Shown piece by piece: positions 8,534 to 16,297 of a stretch of 64,000 nt of DNA. Below the pieces are notes generated by a model. The model did no database searches and had not been told where the DNA came from. It worked only from the letters and a program-made list of their open reading frames with translations. Origin of the DNA: Lichenicola sp965198575 (GTDB taxonomy: Bacteria > Pseudomonadota > Alphaproteobacteria > Acetobacterales > Acetobacteraceae); assembly GCF_965198575.1 (NCBI RefSeq), contig NZ_OZ240671.1, forward strand, positions 2,728,001-2,792,000, given 5' to 3'. Positions within the stretch are counted from its first letter, which is position 1. Each line of letters opens with the position of its first letter. The position numbers and the translations under genes were made by a program.

Positions 8534-9000
8534 GTGTCGAGCGAGCGGATCAGCAGCGCCGCCGCCGCCTCGCACAGGGTCCGGTCGGCGTCGCTGAAGC
8601 GGTTCGGCACCGGACTGTCGATGTCCAGCACGCCGACCAGGCGCCCCGCCCGGATCAGCGGCACCACGATCTCGCTGCGTGAGGCGGCGTCGCAGGCGAT
8701 ATGGCCCGGAAACTCGTGCACGTCGGGCACGACGATGGTTTCACGTCGTTCGGCTGCGGTGCCGCAGACGCCGCGGCCGAGCGGGATGCGCACGCAGGCG
8801 ACCCGCCCCTGGAATGGGCCCAGCACCAGCTCGTCACCCTGCAGCAGGTAGAAGCCGGCCCAGTTCACCTCGGGCAATGTCTGGAACAGGAGCGCTGCCA
8901 TGTTTGCGGCGTTGGCGATCAGGTCGTGCTCGCCGGCAAATACCGCCTCCAGCGTCTCGAGCAGGCTGTCGATATCGGCGGCCGCGGTATCGATCGACAT
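8530..9000 (-). CDS. msrC: free methionine-(R)-sulfoxide reductase (GAF domain)
   Basis: A 156-residue single GAF-domain protein of the fRMsr (YebR) type. It keeps all three cysteines of the family: Cys69 in RVACVRIPLG, Cys79 in GRGVCGTA and Cys103 in GHIACDAASRSEI. This is the pattern of enzymes that reduce free methionine-R-sulfoxide using thioredoxin. Other family features are NWAGFYLL and the closing LVGVLDIDSP. The ATG at 9000 gives the standard length. The gene is first in a two-gene unit with the downstream Nudix hydrolase, overlapping by four bases. Confidence 0.9.
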   Translation of the reverse strand: MSIDTAAADIDSLLETLEAVFAGEHDLIANAANMAALLFQTLPEVNWAGFYLLQGDELVLGPFQGRVACVRIPLGRGVCGTAAERRETIVVPDVHEFPGHIACDAASRSEIVVPLIRAGRLVGVLDIDSPVPNRFSDADRTLCEAAAALLIRSLDT

Positions 9001-9123
9001 CTGGCTGGTCTCCGGGACAAGGGCCTTGGCGGGCCGTATCGTCGCATGCGGGCCTTCGAAATCAAGCAGGCCCGGTCGTGGGCGTCAGGGCTCCGTGCCG
9101 GTCGACCATCCAGGCGGGCGGTA

Positions 9124-9249
9124 CTAGCCCTGCAATGATGTCGACCAGACCTCTGTCAGCAGCAGCAAGGTCGTGTCGGCGAGGGTCATCGACCGGGCGA
9201 GGGCGGCGACGAACGGCCGCACCATCCGATAGGCGGGGGGATGGGTCAT
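9124..9249 (-). CDS. possible 41-residue small protein
   Basis: The 312 bases between msrC and the tetR gene hold no recognisable gene. One short frame reads sensibly: ATG at 9249, a run through YRMVRPFVAALARSMTLADT, and a hydrophobic stretch TTLLLLTEVW, ending in TAG at 9124. No ribosome binding site is evident and I recognise no family. It may be a genuine small protein, the end of a decayed gene, or chance. The overlapping minus-strand frame 9062-9364 runs into tetR and looks like a shadow. Confidence 0.2.
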   Translation of the reverse strand: MTHPPAYRMVRPFVAALARSMTLADTTLLLLTEVWSTSLQG

Positions 9250-9312
9250 GCCCGTCCTGGCCGGTGCATGCGAGACACTCCGGGCGCACAGCGAGTGCCG
9301 GGTCCGGCGGCG

Positions 9313-9879
9313 TCAGTCCGGGTCCTGGGGGCGCAGCGCCTGGTCGATCAGCGAGTGGCACCATGGCACCGTCAGCGGTTTTTCACTGAAGACGATCCGG
9401 TAGATGATCGGTGCGATCACCAGGTCGAGCACCCGGTCGACATCGAATCCGGCCTCGCCCCGCGCATTCGCACGCCGGGAGATCAGGCTCAGCTGCCCCT
9501 CGGTGAACTGGCAGCAGCGATTGGCATTCCGCCCGTCCTGCGCGTCGGCGAGCAGGTCCCGGATCATCGTGCGCCCGACCTCGGACGACATCTCGTCCAT
9601 GTACTGGTCGACCCAGGCGACGAGGTCCGACGTCACCGCACCGGTATCGGTCGGCTCGGCGACCGGACGCAGATGCTCGACCGCGACATCGGCCAGGAGT
9701 TCGGACAGCGCCCCCCAGCGCCGATAGATCGTCGAGGGCGTGACGCCGGCGCGGTCGGCGATCATCGGGATCGTCAGCTCCGACCGGTCGCATTCCTCGG
9801 CGAGCTGCTTCACCGCCGCATGCACGGAGGCCTGGACACGCGCGCTGCGCCCACCGATCCGGACGCGTTCCATGCCCAT
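9313..9879 (-). CDS. TetR family transcriptional repressor
   Basis: A 188-residue protein with an N-terminal TetR helix-turn-helix, IPMIADRAGVTPSTIYRRWG at about residues 38-57, and a helical ligand-binding domain with a TetR_C-like end. The ATG at 9879 has GGGAGG seven bases upstream, while a GTG at 9894 would place that site inside the gene. It is divergent from an MFS transporter, and two near-identical palindromes lie between them. The standard reading is that it represses itself and the transporter until an inducer binds. Confidence 0.9.
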   Translation of the reverse strand: MGMERVRIGGRSARVQASVHAAVKQLAEECDRSELTIPMIADRAGVTPSTIYRRWGALSELLADVAVEHLRPVAEPTDTGAVTSDLVAWVDQYMDEMSSEVGRTMIRDLLADAQDGRNANRCCQFTEGQLSLISRRANARGEAGFDVDRVLDLVIAPIIYRIVFSEKPLTVPWCHSLIDQALRPQDPD

Positions 9880-9909
9880 CGACAAGCCTCCCACACCACG
9901 AGGACGAAC

Positions 9910-9932
9910 TTAACGCAAACCGTTTGCGTTAA
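9910..9932. promoter_or_regulatory. TetR operator 1 (perfect palindrome)
   Basis: Perfect 11-base arms TTAACGCAAAC and GTTTGCGTTAA surround one central base. It sits between tetR and the MFS gene. The half-site is shared with operator 2, whose centre is 46 bases away. This is the expected position for an operator of the divergent TetR protein. Confidence 0.8.
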
Positions 9933-9955
9933 GGGGCGAGGTGGCGTAGGCAACA

Positions 9956-9978
9956 CTAACGCAAACAGTTTGCTTTAG
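9956..9978. promoter_or_regulatory. TetR operator 2 (near-perfect palindrome)
   Basis: Arms CTAACGCAAAC and GTTTGCTTTAG match with one mismatch around a central A. The core TAACGCAAAC is identical to operator 1. It ends 14 bases before the MFS start codon and abuts the likely ribosome binding site (AGGGAG), so bound repressor would sit close to the transcription or translation start of the transporter. Confidence 0.75.
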
Positions 9979-9992
9979 GGAGCCTCGATCGC

Positions 9993-11267
9993 ATGTCGTC
10001 AACCAGCGTGCAGCATGCCGTGACGCGGCAGCCGATGACGGTCCTCGCGAGCGCCACGCTCGGAACCCTGCTTGCCGGGTCCAGTGTGCCGACGCCGCTG
10101 TATCATCTGTATCAGCAGCTCTGGCATCTCTCGCCGCTCACCCTGACGACCATCTTCGCGGCCTATGCGCTCAGCCTGATCGTGTCGCTGCTGCTGGTCG
10201 GCTCGCTGTCGGATCATGTCGGGCGGCGCCCGGTCATCTTCTGCTCGGTGCTGCTGGGGGTGGTGGCGATGCTGCTGTTCGCCACGGCGACGTCGGCTGC
10301 CGTGCTGGTGGCCGCTCGGGTCGTGCAGGGCCTGTCGACCGGTGCCGCGATCGGCGCGCTGGGAGCGGCGATCCTGGACACCGACCGGCGCCACGGTCCG
10401 ATGATCAACAGCGTGGCACCCTTCCTCGGGCTGGGCGTCGGGGCGTTCGGGTCGGCTGTGCTCGCGACATATGCGCCGGCGCCGACGCATCTGGTCTATC
10501 TCGTGGTAGGCGGAGTGCTGCTGCTCGAGGCGATCCTCGTGCTGGCCCAGGACGAGACCGCGGAGATCCGGCCGGGCGCGATGGCGTCGTTGTGGCCGCA
10601 TCTGGCAGTGCCGCCTCAGGCTCGGGGGACCTTGCTGCTGATCACGCCTGGCAACATCGCGGTGTGGGCGCTCAGCGGCTTCTATTTCTCGCTGATGCCG
10701 TCGCTGGTGCAGTCGGCGACCGGCACGAGTTCACCGCTGGTCGGCGGCATCGTGGTCGCGACGCTCGCGCTCTCGGCCGCAGGTGCCGTGCTCGGGATGC
10801 GCACCTGGCCGCCGCGCCGCGTGCTGGCGATCGGCACGGCGGCCCTGGCGATCGGTGTCGCGGTGACGTTGGGGGGCGTGCACCTGCGGAGCGTGGCGCT
10901 GCTGCTGCCTGGCACGATGATCGCCGGCATCGGGCTGGGCTGCGGTTTTTCCGGAGCTGCGCGAAGCCTGCTGCCGCTGGCCGAACCCGACGAGCGCGCC
11001 GGGTTGCTCTCGACCTTCTACGCGCAGAGCTATCTTTCCTTCAGTCTCCCGGCGATCGCCATCGGCACCCTCGCGCGCCACATCGGACTGGCGGATGCGT
11101 CGTATCTCTATGGGGCAGTGGTGATCCTGCTCGCATCGATGTCGTTCGTGGGCAGCCTGCGCAAGACCCCGCTCGGCACAGGCACCGGCGCTGCGATCTC
11201 TTCGGTCCAGGTAACGCAGACGGCGGAGGTCCGCCAGGCCGTGCAGGAAGTCCGGGGAGCGCGTTAA
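9993..11267 (+). CDS. MFS transporter
   Basis: A 424-residue protein with about 12 membrane segments. The major facilitator signature between TM2 and TM3 is present as GSLSDHVGRRPVIF, and RVVQGLSTGAAIGALGAAI resembles TM4 of drug:H+ antiporter-like members. The divergent TetR and operators suggest an inducible efflux pump, but the substrate is not evident. The ATG at 9993 has AGGGAG about ten bases upstream. Its stop overlaps the stop of the converging TadG-like gene by 3-4 bases, so no terminator lies between them. Confidence 0.88.
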   Translation: MSSTSVQHAVTRQPMTVLASATLGTLLAGSSVPTPLYHLYQQLWHLSPLTLTTIFAAYALSLIVSLLLVGSLSDHVGRRPVIFCSVLLGVVAMLLFATATSAAVLVAARVVQGLSTGAAIGALGAAILDTDRRHGPMINSVAPFLGLGVGAFGSAVLATYAPAPTHLVYLVVGGVLLLEAILVLAQDETAEIRPGAMASLWPHLAVPPQARGTLLLITPGNIAVWALSGFYFSLMPSLVQSATGTSSPLVGGIVVATLALSAAGAVLGMRTWPPRRVLAIGTAALAIGVAVTLGGVHLRSVALLLPGTMIAGIGLGCGFSGAARSLLPLAEPDERAGLLSTFYAQSYLSFSLPAIAIGTLARHIGLADASYLYGAVVILLASMSFVGSLRKTPLGTGTGAAISSVQVTQTAEVRQAVQEVRGAR

Positions 11268-12427
11268 TTCACCAGGGCGACCACGCTCGGCGGGGCTGTC
11301 GCTGACGATGCAGTGGCCACCACACAGCTTACCGTATAAGCCGCGTCGTTGTAATCGTAGTCATCGCTTCCGCCGCCCATGTCATTCCATGAATAGGCGA
11401 CGGGATTGGCCTGAAGCTGCAGACACGTCCGTACTGCTGTCGAAGGCGTGGAGCAGGCCCCGTTAACCAGCAGATTGTTTTCTTGGACGGTCGAGCCGTT
11501 CAACGTCGTACAGGGATGGGCGTTGCAGCTGTCGGTCTCGGACGACACGTAGTTTGTCACCGTCGTGCCGATTCGGGTCTGCGAACATGTTGTCGTGGTG
11601 CTACCGTTCTTGTTCTTTTTCGTCGTTGTCACACCGGTATAAAAGTTGCCCTGCGTGGGATACGCGACCGAGCTCGGCGGAGACGAGCTCGAGTAGAAGT
11701 AGTGGACCGAATTCCCTGCAGCGCCGTAGCCGTTCGGGCTGTAGTACGTAATCGCGCCGGTCTTGTTCACCAGCGCAAAGCCGATCTGATCATTCGCGCT
11801 AACGCGGATCGCTTTCGCGGTGCCGTTGTCGGTCTGGTAGTTCGAATCCACTGAGGAGTCGTTCGTGAACAACAGGTTCATCGATGCGGTCGTGGCTGGT
11901 AACGCCCCGCCCGTGACGATGTAGAAATAAACGCTGTCGCTATCGTAGGCGCTTGACGTGAAGCCGCCGGTCTTGGTCACCTGGATCACGTAAGGCGGCC
12001 CTTCCGCGGAGGCGGTGATCGGCACCGAGAGGCCGCTGCCGATGAGGCCCATGAAGCTGTATTGCAGCGTCGCGGTCGTGGAAACCGTCACCTCGATCGA
12101 ACTGGGTACCGTGACGGTCGGCGCGCCGACCGTGGCCGTTGTTGCCAATGACGCGACACCCTTGGTGTAGTAGTCGGTCGCGACCGTGATCGCGCTGCTC
12201 GAACCGTTCGACAGGTTCAAGGCGCTGGCGCCCGCCAGTGCCGCTCCGTCGACGACGGATTGCAGGGATGTCTTCAGGATTTCCAGACGCGCGAAATCGA
12301 CCGCCGTCCCTGTTGCCAGGATGAGCGGAATGATCATCACCGCGAACAGAACCGCGACTGCGCCACGTCGCGCCGCCCCGAACGAGCGCAGTGTCGAGAG
12401 CAGGATATGGAAGCTGCGGTATTGCAT
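11264..12427 (-). CDS. tadG: TadG-like minor pilin with C-terminal DUF4114-like region
   Basis: A 387-residue protein, last gene of the Tad operon. The N-terminus is TadE/TadG-like: ARRGAVAVLFAVMIIPLILA, the membrane and pseudopilin segment, then TAVDFAR. Instead of a von Willebrand A domain it has a long Thr/Ser-rich extracytoplasmic part with several cysteines. The C-terminal half carries a DUF4114-like pattern: NDQIGFALVNK at about 212-222 and NDMGGGSDDYDYNDAAYTV at about 348-366, close to the family's D-x-DYND end. DUF4114 occurs in secreted and surface proteins. I infer a surface-exposed tip or adhesin role. The start is the ATG at 12427, two bases after the preceding stop; an overlapping TTG at 12433 is an alternative. 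Confidence 0.78.
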   Translation of the reverse strand: MQYRSFHILLSTLRSFGAARRGAVAVLFAVMIIPLILATGTAVDFARLEILKTSLQSVVDGAALAGASALNLSNGSSSAITVATDYYTKGVASLATTATVGAPTVTVPSSIEVTVSTTATLQYSFMGLIGSGLSVPITASAEGPPYVIQVTKTGGFTSSAYDSDSVYFYIVTGGALPATTASMNLLFTNDSSVDSNYQTDNGTAKAIRVSANDQIGFALVNKTGAITYYSPNGYGAAGNSVHYFYSSSSPPSSVAYPTQGNFYTGVTTTKKNKNGSTTTTCSQTRIGTTVTNYVSSETDSCNAHPCTTLNGSTVQENNLLVNGACSTPSTAVRTCLQLQANPVAYSWNDMGGGSDDYDYNDAAYTVSCVVATASSATAPPSVVALVN

Positions 12428-12429
12428 CG

Positions 12430-13005
12430 TCAACAGTTCCCGGTCGGTCCGGTCGATGTGCCTGGTCCGGATATGCTGCCGGTGTCGCGCGGCCGCCCGA
12501 AGGCGACCTGGGTGAGGGTGTAGCTCTTGCCCAGCAGGTAGGAGATGATCGGCGTGTAGGCGTATTTCGCCGTCACGACGATCACGCTGTCGCTGTTCAG
12601 GCTCATGGCGGAAGCGGCTGCGCAGGCGACGCTGGTGGTCATTCCGGTTGTCGTGCCTTCGACCGCTTGCCAGGCCACCGTGGCGGCCTGTCCCGATGAA
12701 TTGAAGGTGACGCTGGCAATCGCTACGGAAAGGCTGGATGCGGCGAATGGCGTCATCACCAGTTGCCCACCGGAATATGCGGTCGCAAGCGACGTGGCGG
12801 TGGCAGCGTTCTGGCCGGCCACCATGTCCTGGATGACCTGCGCCGCCAGTGCCATCTTGGTCTTGACCCGGATCAGCTGCGTCACCTCGAAGGTGCCCAT
12901 GAACAGCATCACCAGAAGCGGCGAAACCAGCGCCATCTCCACAGCCGCCACACCCCGACGGTCATTCCATAGACGCCGCATCGAATATCGGTGTTTTGCC
13001 GCCAT
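12430..13005 (-). CDS. tadE: TadE-like pseudopilin (second copy)
   Basis: A 191-residue protein. The pseudopilin-type hydrophobic segment RRGVAAVEMALVSPLLVMLF lies near the N-terminus, with the conserved Glu in VEMALV. An extracytoplasmic domain of about 150 residues follows and ends with a Gly/Thr-rich tail. TadE-type proteins are processed like prepilins and needed for pilus assembly. The ATG at 13005 lies five bases after the preceding stop. It is followed almost directly by the TadG-like gene. Confidence 0.82.
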   Translation of the reverse strand: MAAKHRYSMRRLWNDRRGVAAVEMALVSPLLVMLFMGTFEVTQLIRVKTKMALAAQVIQDMVAGQNAATATSLATAYSGGQLVMTPFAASSLSVAIASVTFNSSGQAATVAWQAVEGTTTGMTTSVACAAASAMSLNSDSVIVVTAKYAYTPIISYLLGKSYTLTQVAFGRPRDTGSISGPGTSTGPTGNC

Positions 13006-13010
13006 TCCGG

Positions 13011-13529
13011 TCACAGCGACGGCTCGTTCTGGAAGGCCTGCGTCGCGAGCAGGATCCAGTCGGGGCCGGCCAGCTTGATGAGCCACGGCGCGACGTAGGC
13101 GCGATTATAGGCGACCTCGGCGAGCACGTAGTCGCCGGGGTTGCCGGGTGTGAAGACGGTCGCGGCGAAGGCCCCGCTGGTCGACGGCATCACCACAGAC
13201 GGGAATCCGGTCGGCGAGCTGTTGACGTAGAACTGCAGGTTCGCGCAGTTGAAGAAGTTCGACATGTTCGAGCACACGGCGGTCCGGAAATCGGCGCTGG
13301 TGTTGATGGTGTTGATCTGCAGCTGCCGCGTCGCGACAACGGTGGCATTGTCCAGGACGGCCTGCGCGAACAGCATCAATCCGTTCTCGATGATCATAAG
13401 AACGAGAAGGATCAGGATCGGGCCGACGAGTGCGAATTCCAGCGCCGTGGTCGCACGCCGGCACCGTGCAAACCGCTGCAGAGGCGCAAGGATCCGGCCC
13501 GGCGTGGTTGTCGTGGCGTCCCTCGGCAT
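13011..13529 (-). CDS. TadE-like pseudopilin (first copy)
   Basis: A 172-residue protein with the TadE segment CRRATTALEFALVGPILILL at about residues 24-43, followed by an extracytoplasmic domain with paired cysteines (FRTAVCSNMSNFFNC). It closely resembles TadE or TadF minor pseudopilins, and two such genes in tandem are usual for this operon. The ATG at 13529 follows the tadD stop by one base. An upstream ATG at 13568 would overlap tadD and is less likely. Confidence 0.82.
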   Translation of the reverse strand: MPRDATTTTPGRILAPLQRFARCRRATTALEFALVGPILILLVLMIIENGLMLFAQAVLDNATVVATRQLQINTINTSADFRTAVCSNMSNFFNCANLQFYVNSSPTGFPSVVMPSTSGAFAATVFTPGNPGDYVLAEVAYNRAYVAPWLIKLAGPDWILLATQAFQNEPSL

Positions 13530-13530
13530 G

Positions 13531-14364
13531 TCAGGAGCCGTCAGTGCCGGCCGGTGTTGCCGGCGCATCCGGGCGCAACGCCTGGTATCCGGCCATCGCG
13601 CTGCGGGCCTGGTCCTGGCTCATCTGGGTCAGCAGCAGGTGGGCCGCTTCGTCGGGGCGATTATCGAGCGAGAGCGCCATCGCCAGGTCCTGGCGCACGC
13701 GCGGCGTGGCGTCCGGCGAGGCGGCGATCGGCTGCAGGATGCGCACCGCTTCCGATGGCTGGCCGCTGATCGCCAGCGAGACGGCGAGATCCACCTCGGT
13801 TGCCGCCAGCGCACCGTTCTCGGCGCCGTCATCGAGACCACGCGCCGCATCGGCATTCCCCAGCGCGATGGCGCGCCGGTAATCCGTCTGGGCTTCGGCG
13901 TGCAGGCCGGACAGATCCAGCGAGACGCCGCGGTCTGACAGGGCGGCCTGGTTCGCAGGGTCCACCGCCAGTGCCTCGCTGAAGCGCGCACCGGCCTCGG
14001 CGGGGTCGCTCGCCAACGCCACGCGACCGAGGCCCATCAAGGCCGGCACGCTGCGCGGCTGCAGGATCAGCGCCTGCCGGTAGCTTGCCGCCGCTCGCGG
14101 AGCGTCACCGAGCTGCAGGTAGGCATCGCCACGACGCAGCATCGCAGGCACGTCGTTCGGATTGCGTTGCAGCACTGCCTTCGACACCTGCAGGGCCAAT
14201 GTCGGTGCGCCACCCGCGAGTGCGCTATCCGCCAGTCCGAGACCGAGCCGGCCTGATGCCGGTCGCGGTCCGTTCGGCGAACACGCGGTCAGCAACAGCG
14301 CCCCGAGCACCGCATGGACAGGCGTGGCGAAGCGGAAGCCGGAGACATGCATGGGCTGGACCAT
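13531..14364 (-). CDS. tadD: TPR lipoprotein TadD
   Basis: A 277-residue protein with a lipoprotein signal (lipobox LLTAC, within HAVLGALLLTACSPNG) followed by tetratricopeptide repeats, for example AMLRRGDAYLQLGDAPRAAA, over residues about 60-260. TadD (also TadD/CpaO-type) is an outer-membrane lipoprotein that helps assembly of the Tad secretin. The start ATG at 14364 shares one base with the tadC stop (TGATG), a translational coupling arrangement that recurs through this operon. Confidence 0.85.
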   Translation of the reverse strand: MVQPMHVSGFRFATPVHAVLGALLLTACSPNGPRPASGRLGLGLADSALAGGAPTLALQVSKAVLQRNPNDVPAMLRRGDAYLQLGDAPRAAASYRQALILQPRSVPALMGLGRVALASDPAEAGARFSEALAVDPANQAALSDRGVSLDLSGLHAEAQTDYRRAIALGNADAARGLDDGAENGALAATEVDLAVSLAISGQPSEAVRILQPIAASPDATPRVRQDLAMALSLDNRPDEAAHLLLTQMSQDQARSAMAGYQALRPDAPATPAGTDGS

Positions 14365-15335
14365 CAATGCTTCATCGCCTTCATCACCTGGACCACGATC
14401 GGACCGGCAACGATGAGGAAGACGCACGGGAGGATGAACAGGATCATCGGGATCGTCAGCAGCACCGGCAGTCGCGCCGCGCGCTCCTCGAAAAGGGTCA
14501 GGGTTTCCTGCCGGAGTTCGGTCGCAAGCGTCTGCAAGGCCAGGCTCAGCGGCGTGCCGTACTGGATCGACTGCACCAGCGTGGCACCCAGGCGCTTGAG
14601 GCTGGCGAGTCCGGTGCGCGTGCCCAGGTTGATCAGCGCCGAGCGCGTATCAGATCCCATGGTGAGCTCGTTGTAGGTGGTGGTGAATTCCGCGGCGAGC
14701 TTCGGATGCGCATGCACCACCTCGATGCTGACCCGCTGGATCGTCGCTTCCAGTGCGAGCCCCGCTTCCGCGCAGATCACCATCATGTCGAGCCCGTCTG
14801 CAAGACCGCGCTCGATCGCCTTGAGGTAGGTCTTCCGCCGCTGGCCCACGATCATGTTGGGGAGCATCAATCCGCCGACCGCGGCGGCGGCGACCATCGC
14901 GAAGAACAGGAACGGCCTGATCGCGACGTGATGCAGCAGCGCGTACGCTGCGACCGGCAGTCCGAGTGCCAGCACGATCTTGGCGCCGATGAAGATCTCG
15001 AGATTATGCGAGGTCATGAGGCCGCCGGCGCGCAGTGTCTGCTCGAGCTCCTCCCGGGTCTTGGAGGACAGCAGGCCGCTCGCCGTGATGACGCTCCCGA
15101 GCGCCCCGATCACCGCCGTGACAAATCCAGGCCGATCCTCCGGCTCCTCGATGACCAGGCCCATCCCGCGGCTGCGGGCCTCGGCGACGCGCAGCTTGAT
15201 CCGGCTCATGGCCAGGTGACGATCGATCGCGAGGGTGCCACCGGTGAGCAGCATCGCGCCGGCGATAGCGAGTGCCGCCCTCAGGCTTCCCGAACCGAGC
15301 AGACCGCCGACCATTCCCGCCATCGTGCCCGCCAT
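14364..15335 (-). CDS. tadC: Tad pilus platform protein TadC
   Basis: A 323-residue membrane protein with a type II secretion F domain (about residues 180-310: GLADGLDMMVICAEAGLALE, the family signature) and membrane segments at both ends. With TadB it forms the inner-membrane platform moved by the TadA ATPase. The start ATG at 15335 shares its first base with the tadB stop (TGATG). Confidence 0.9.
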   Translation of the reverse strand: MAGTMAGMVGGLLGSGSLRAALAIAGAMLLTGGTLAIDRHLAMSRIKLRVAEARSRGMGLVIEEPEDRPGFVTAVIGALGSVITASGLLSSKTREELEQTLRAGGLMTSHNLEIFIGAKIVLALGLPVAAYALLHHVAIRPFLFFAMVAAAAVGGLMLPNMIVGQRRKTYLKAIERGLADGLDMMVICAEAGLALEATIQRVSIEVVHAHPKLAAEFTTTYNELTMGSDTRSALINLGTRTGLASLKRLGATLVQSIQYGTPLSLALQTLATELRQETLTLFEERAARLPVLLTIPMILFILPCVFLIVAGPIVVQVMKAMKH

Positions 15336-16297
15336 CACGAGAGGCTTTTCTGGATCATGGTGCGCATCGCCAGCACGCCGAACCCGAGCAGCCCCAGCGT
15401 GGCGCCCAGGATGATGTGGCCGGTCGGTTCCGTCAGCAGCGCCATCACGTATTGCGGGTTCATCACCCAGAGCGTCACGAACAGCAGTCCGGGCAGCGCC
15501 GTCAGCACGTTGGCGCTGGTGCGCGCTTCCGCCGCCAGCGCGTAGCCGCGTGCGCGCGCCGCCACGCGTTTCCGGATGGTGTCGGCGAGGCTGTCCAGGG
15601 TCTCGCTGAGATTGCCGCCGGTCTGGCTCTGCAGGCTCAGTGCCGTGGCGAAGAAGCGGTATTCCGGCAGGTCGTTGCGTTCGCCCATCGTGCGCAGGCT
15701 GTCGTCGAGCGGCAGCCCGATCGCGAGCTGGTCCACCACGCGGGCGAATTCGGCCGATGTCGGCGCCGGGCCGTCATGCGAGACCGACGCGATGGCATCG
15801 CTGACCGGGATCCCCACCCGCACGCAGCGCACCACCATCGCCAGTGCATCGGGGAATTGCTGCAACAGGATCAACGCCCGTTTGCGTCGGCTCCGGTTGA
15901 ACAGCATCCGCGAGACCACCAGCCAGAGCGGCGCCGTCAGCAGCAGGCCGAAGCGTCCTGCGAGCAGGGTCGCGACACCCGCAACCATGCCCGCGAGCAG
16001 CAGCGCCAGCGCGACCATCGTCGAGGGATGCGCCGGATAGAGATCGAGCCGCTGTGCGTCGTAGCCGAATATGCGGCTGAGCAGGGGGGGTGCCGCATCA
16101 TGCGACGGCTTGCTCGCGACCGTCGCCGTGTCCAGCAGGTCGACGAACAGCACACGCTCGTGCCGATCGAGGGCGGCGCGGAACCGCTCGTTGCGGCGCG
16201 CGGCCAGTTGTTGTGAGCTCGACACGAAGCGCAGGCCGAGCCCGGCCGCAAGCAGCAGCAGGGAGAAGCTGAGCAGCAGCAGGTCGATCCGGTTCAT
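15335..16297 (-). CDS. tadB: Tad pilus platform protein TadB
   Basis: A 320-residue protein. It has an N-terminal membrane segment (LLLLSFSLLLLAAGLGL), two segments around residues 95-130 and a T2SF domain with QFPDALAMVVRCVRVGIPVS and SLQSQTGGNLSETL, followed by two C-terminal membrane segments. It is the partner of TadC in the pilus platform. The ATG at 16297 overlaps the tadA stop as ATGA. Confidence 0.9.
   Translation of the reverse strand: MNRIDLLLLSFSLLLLAAGLGLRFVSSSQQLAARRNERFRAALDRHERVLFVDLLDTATVASKPSHDAAPPLLSRIFGYDAQRLDLYPAHPSTMVALALLLAGMVAGVATLLAGRFGLLLTAPLWLVVSRMLFNRSRRKRALILLQQFPDALAMVVRCVRVGIPVSDAIASVSHDGPAPTSAEFARVVDQLAIGLPLDDSLRTMGERNDLPEYRFFATALSLQSQTGGNLSETLDSLADTIRKRVAARARGYALAAEARTSANVLTALPGLLFVTLWVMNPQYVMALLTEPTGHIILGATLGLLGFGVLAMRTMIQKSLS

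Noticed and set aside
9062..9364. Minus-strand frame of 100 codons running into tetR
   Set aside because: Pro/Gly/Arg-rich, and overlaps the well-supported tetR gene on the same strand in another frame.
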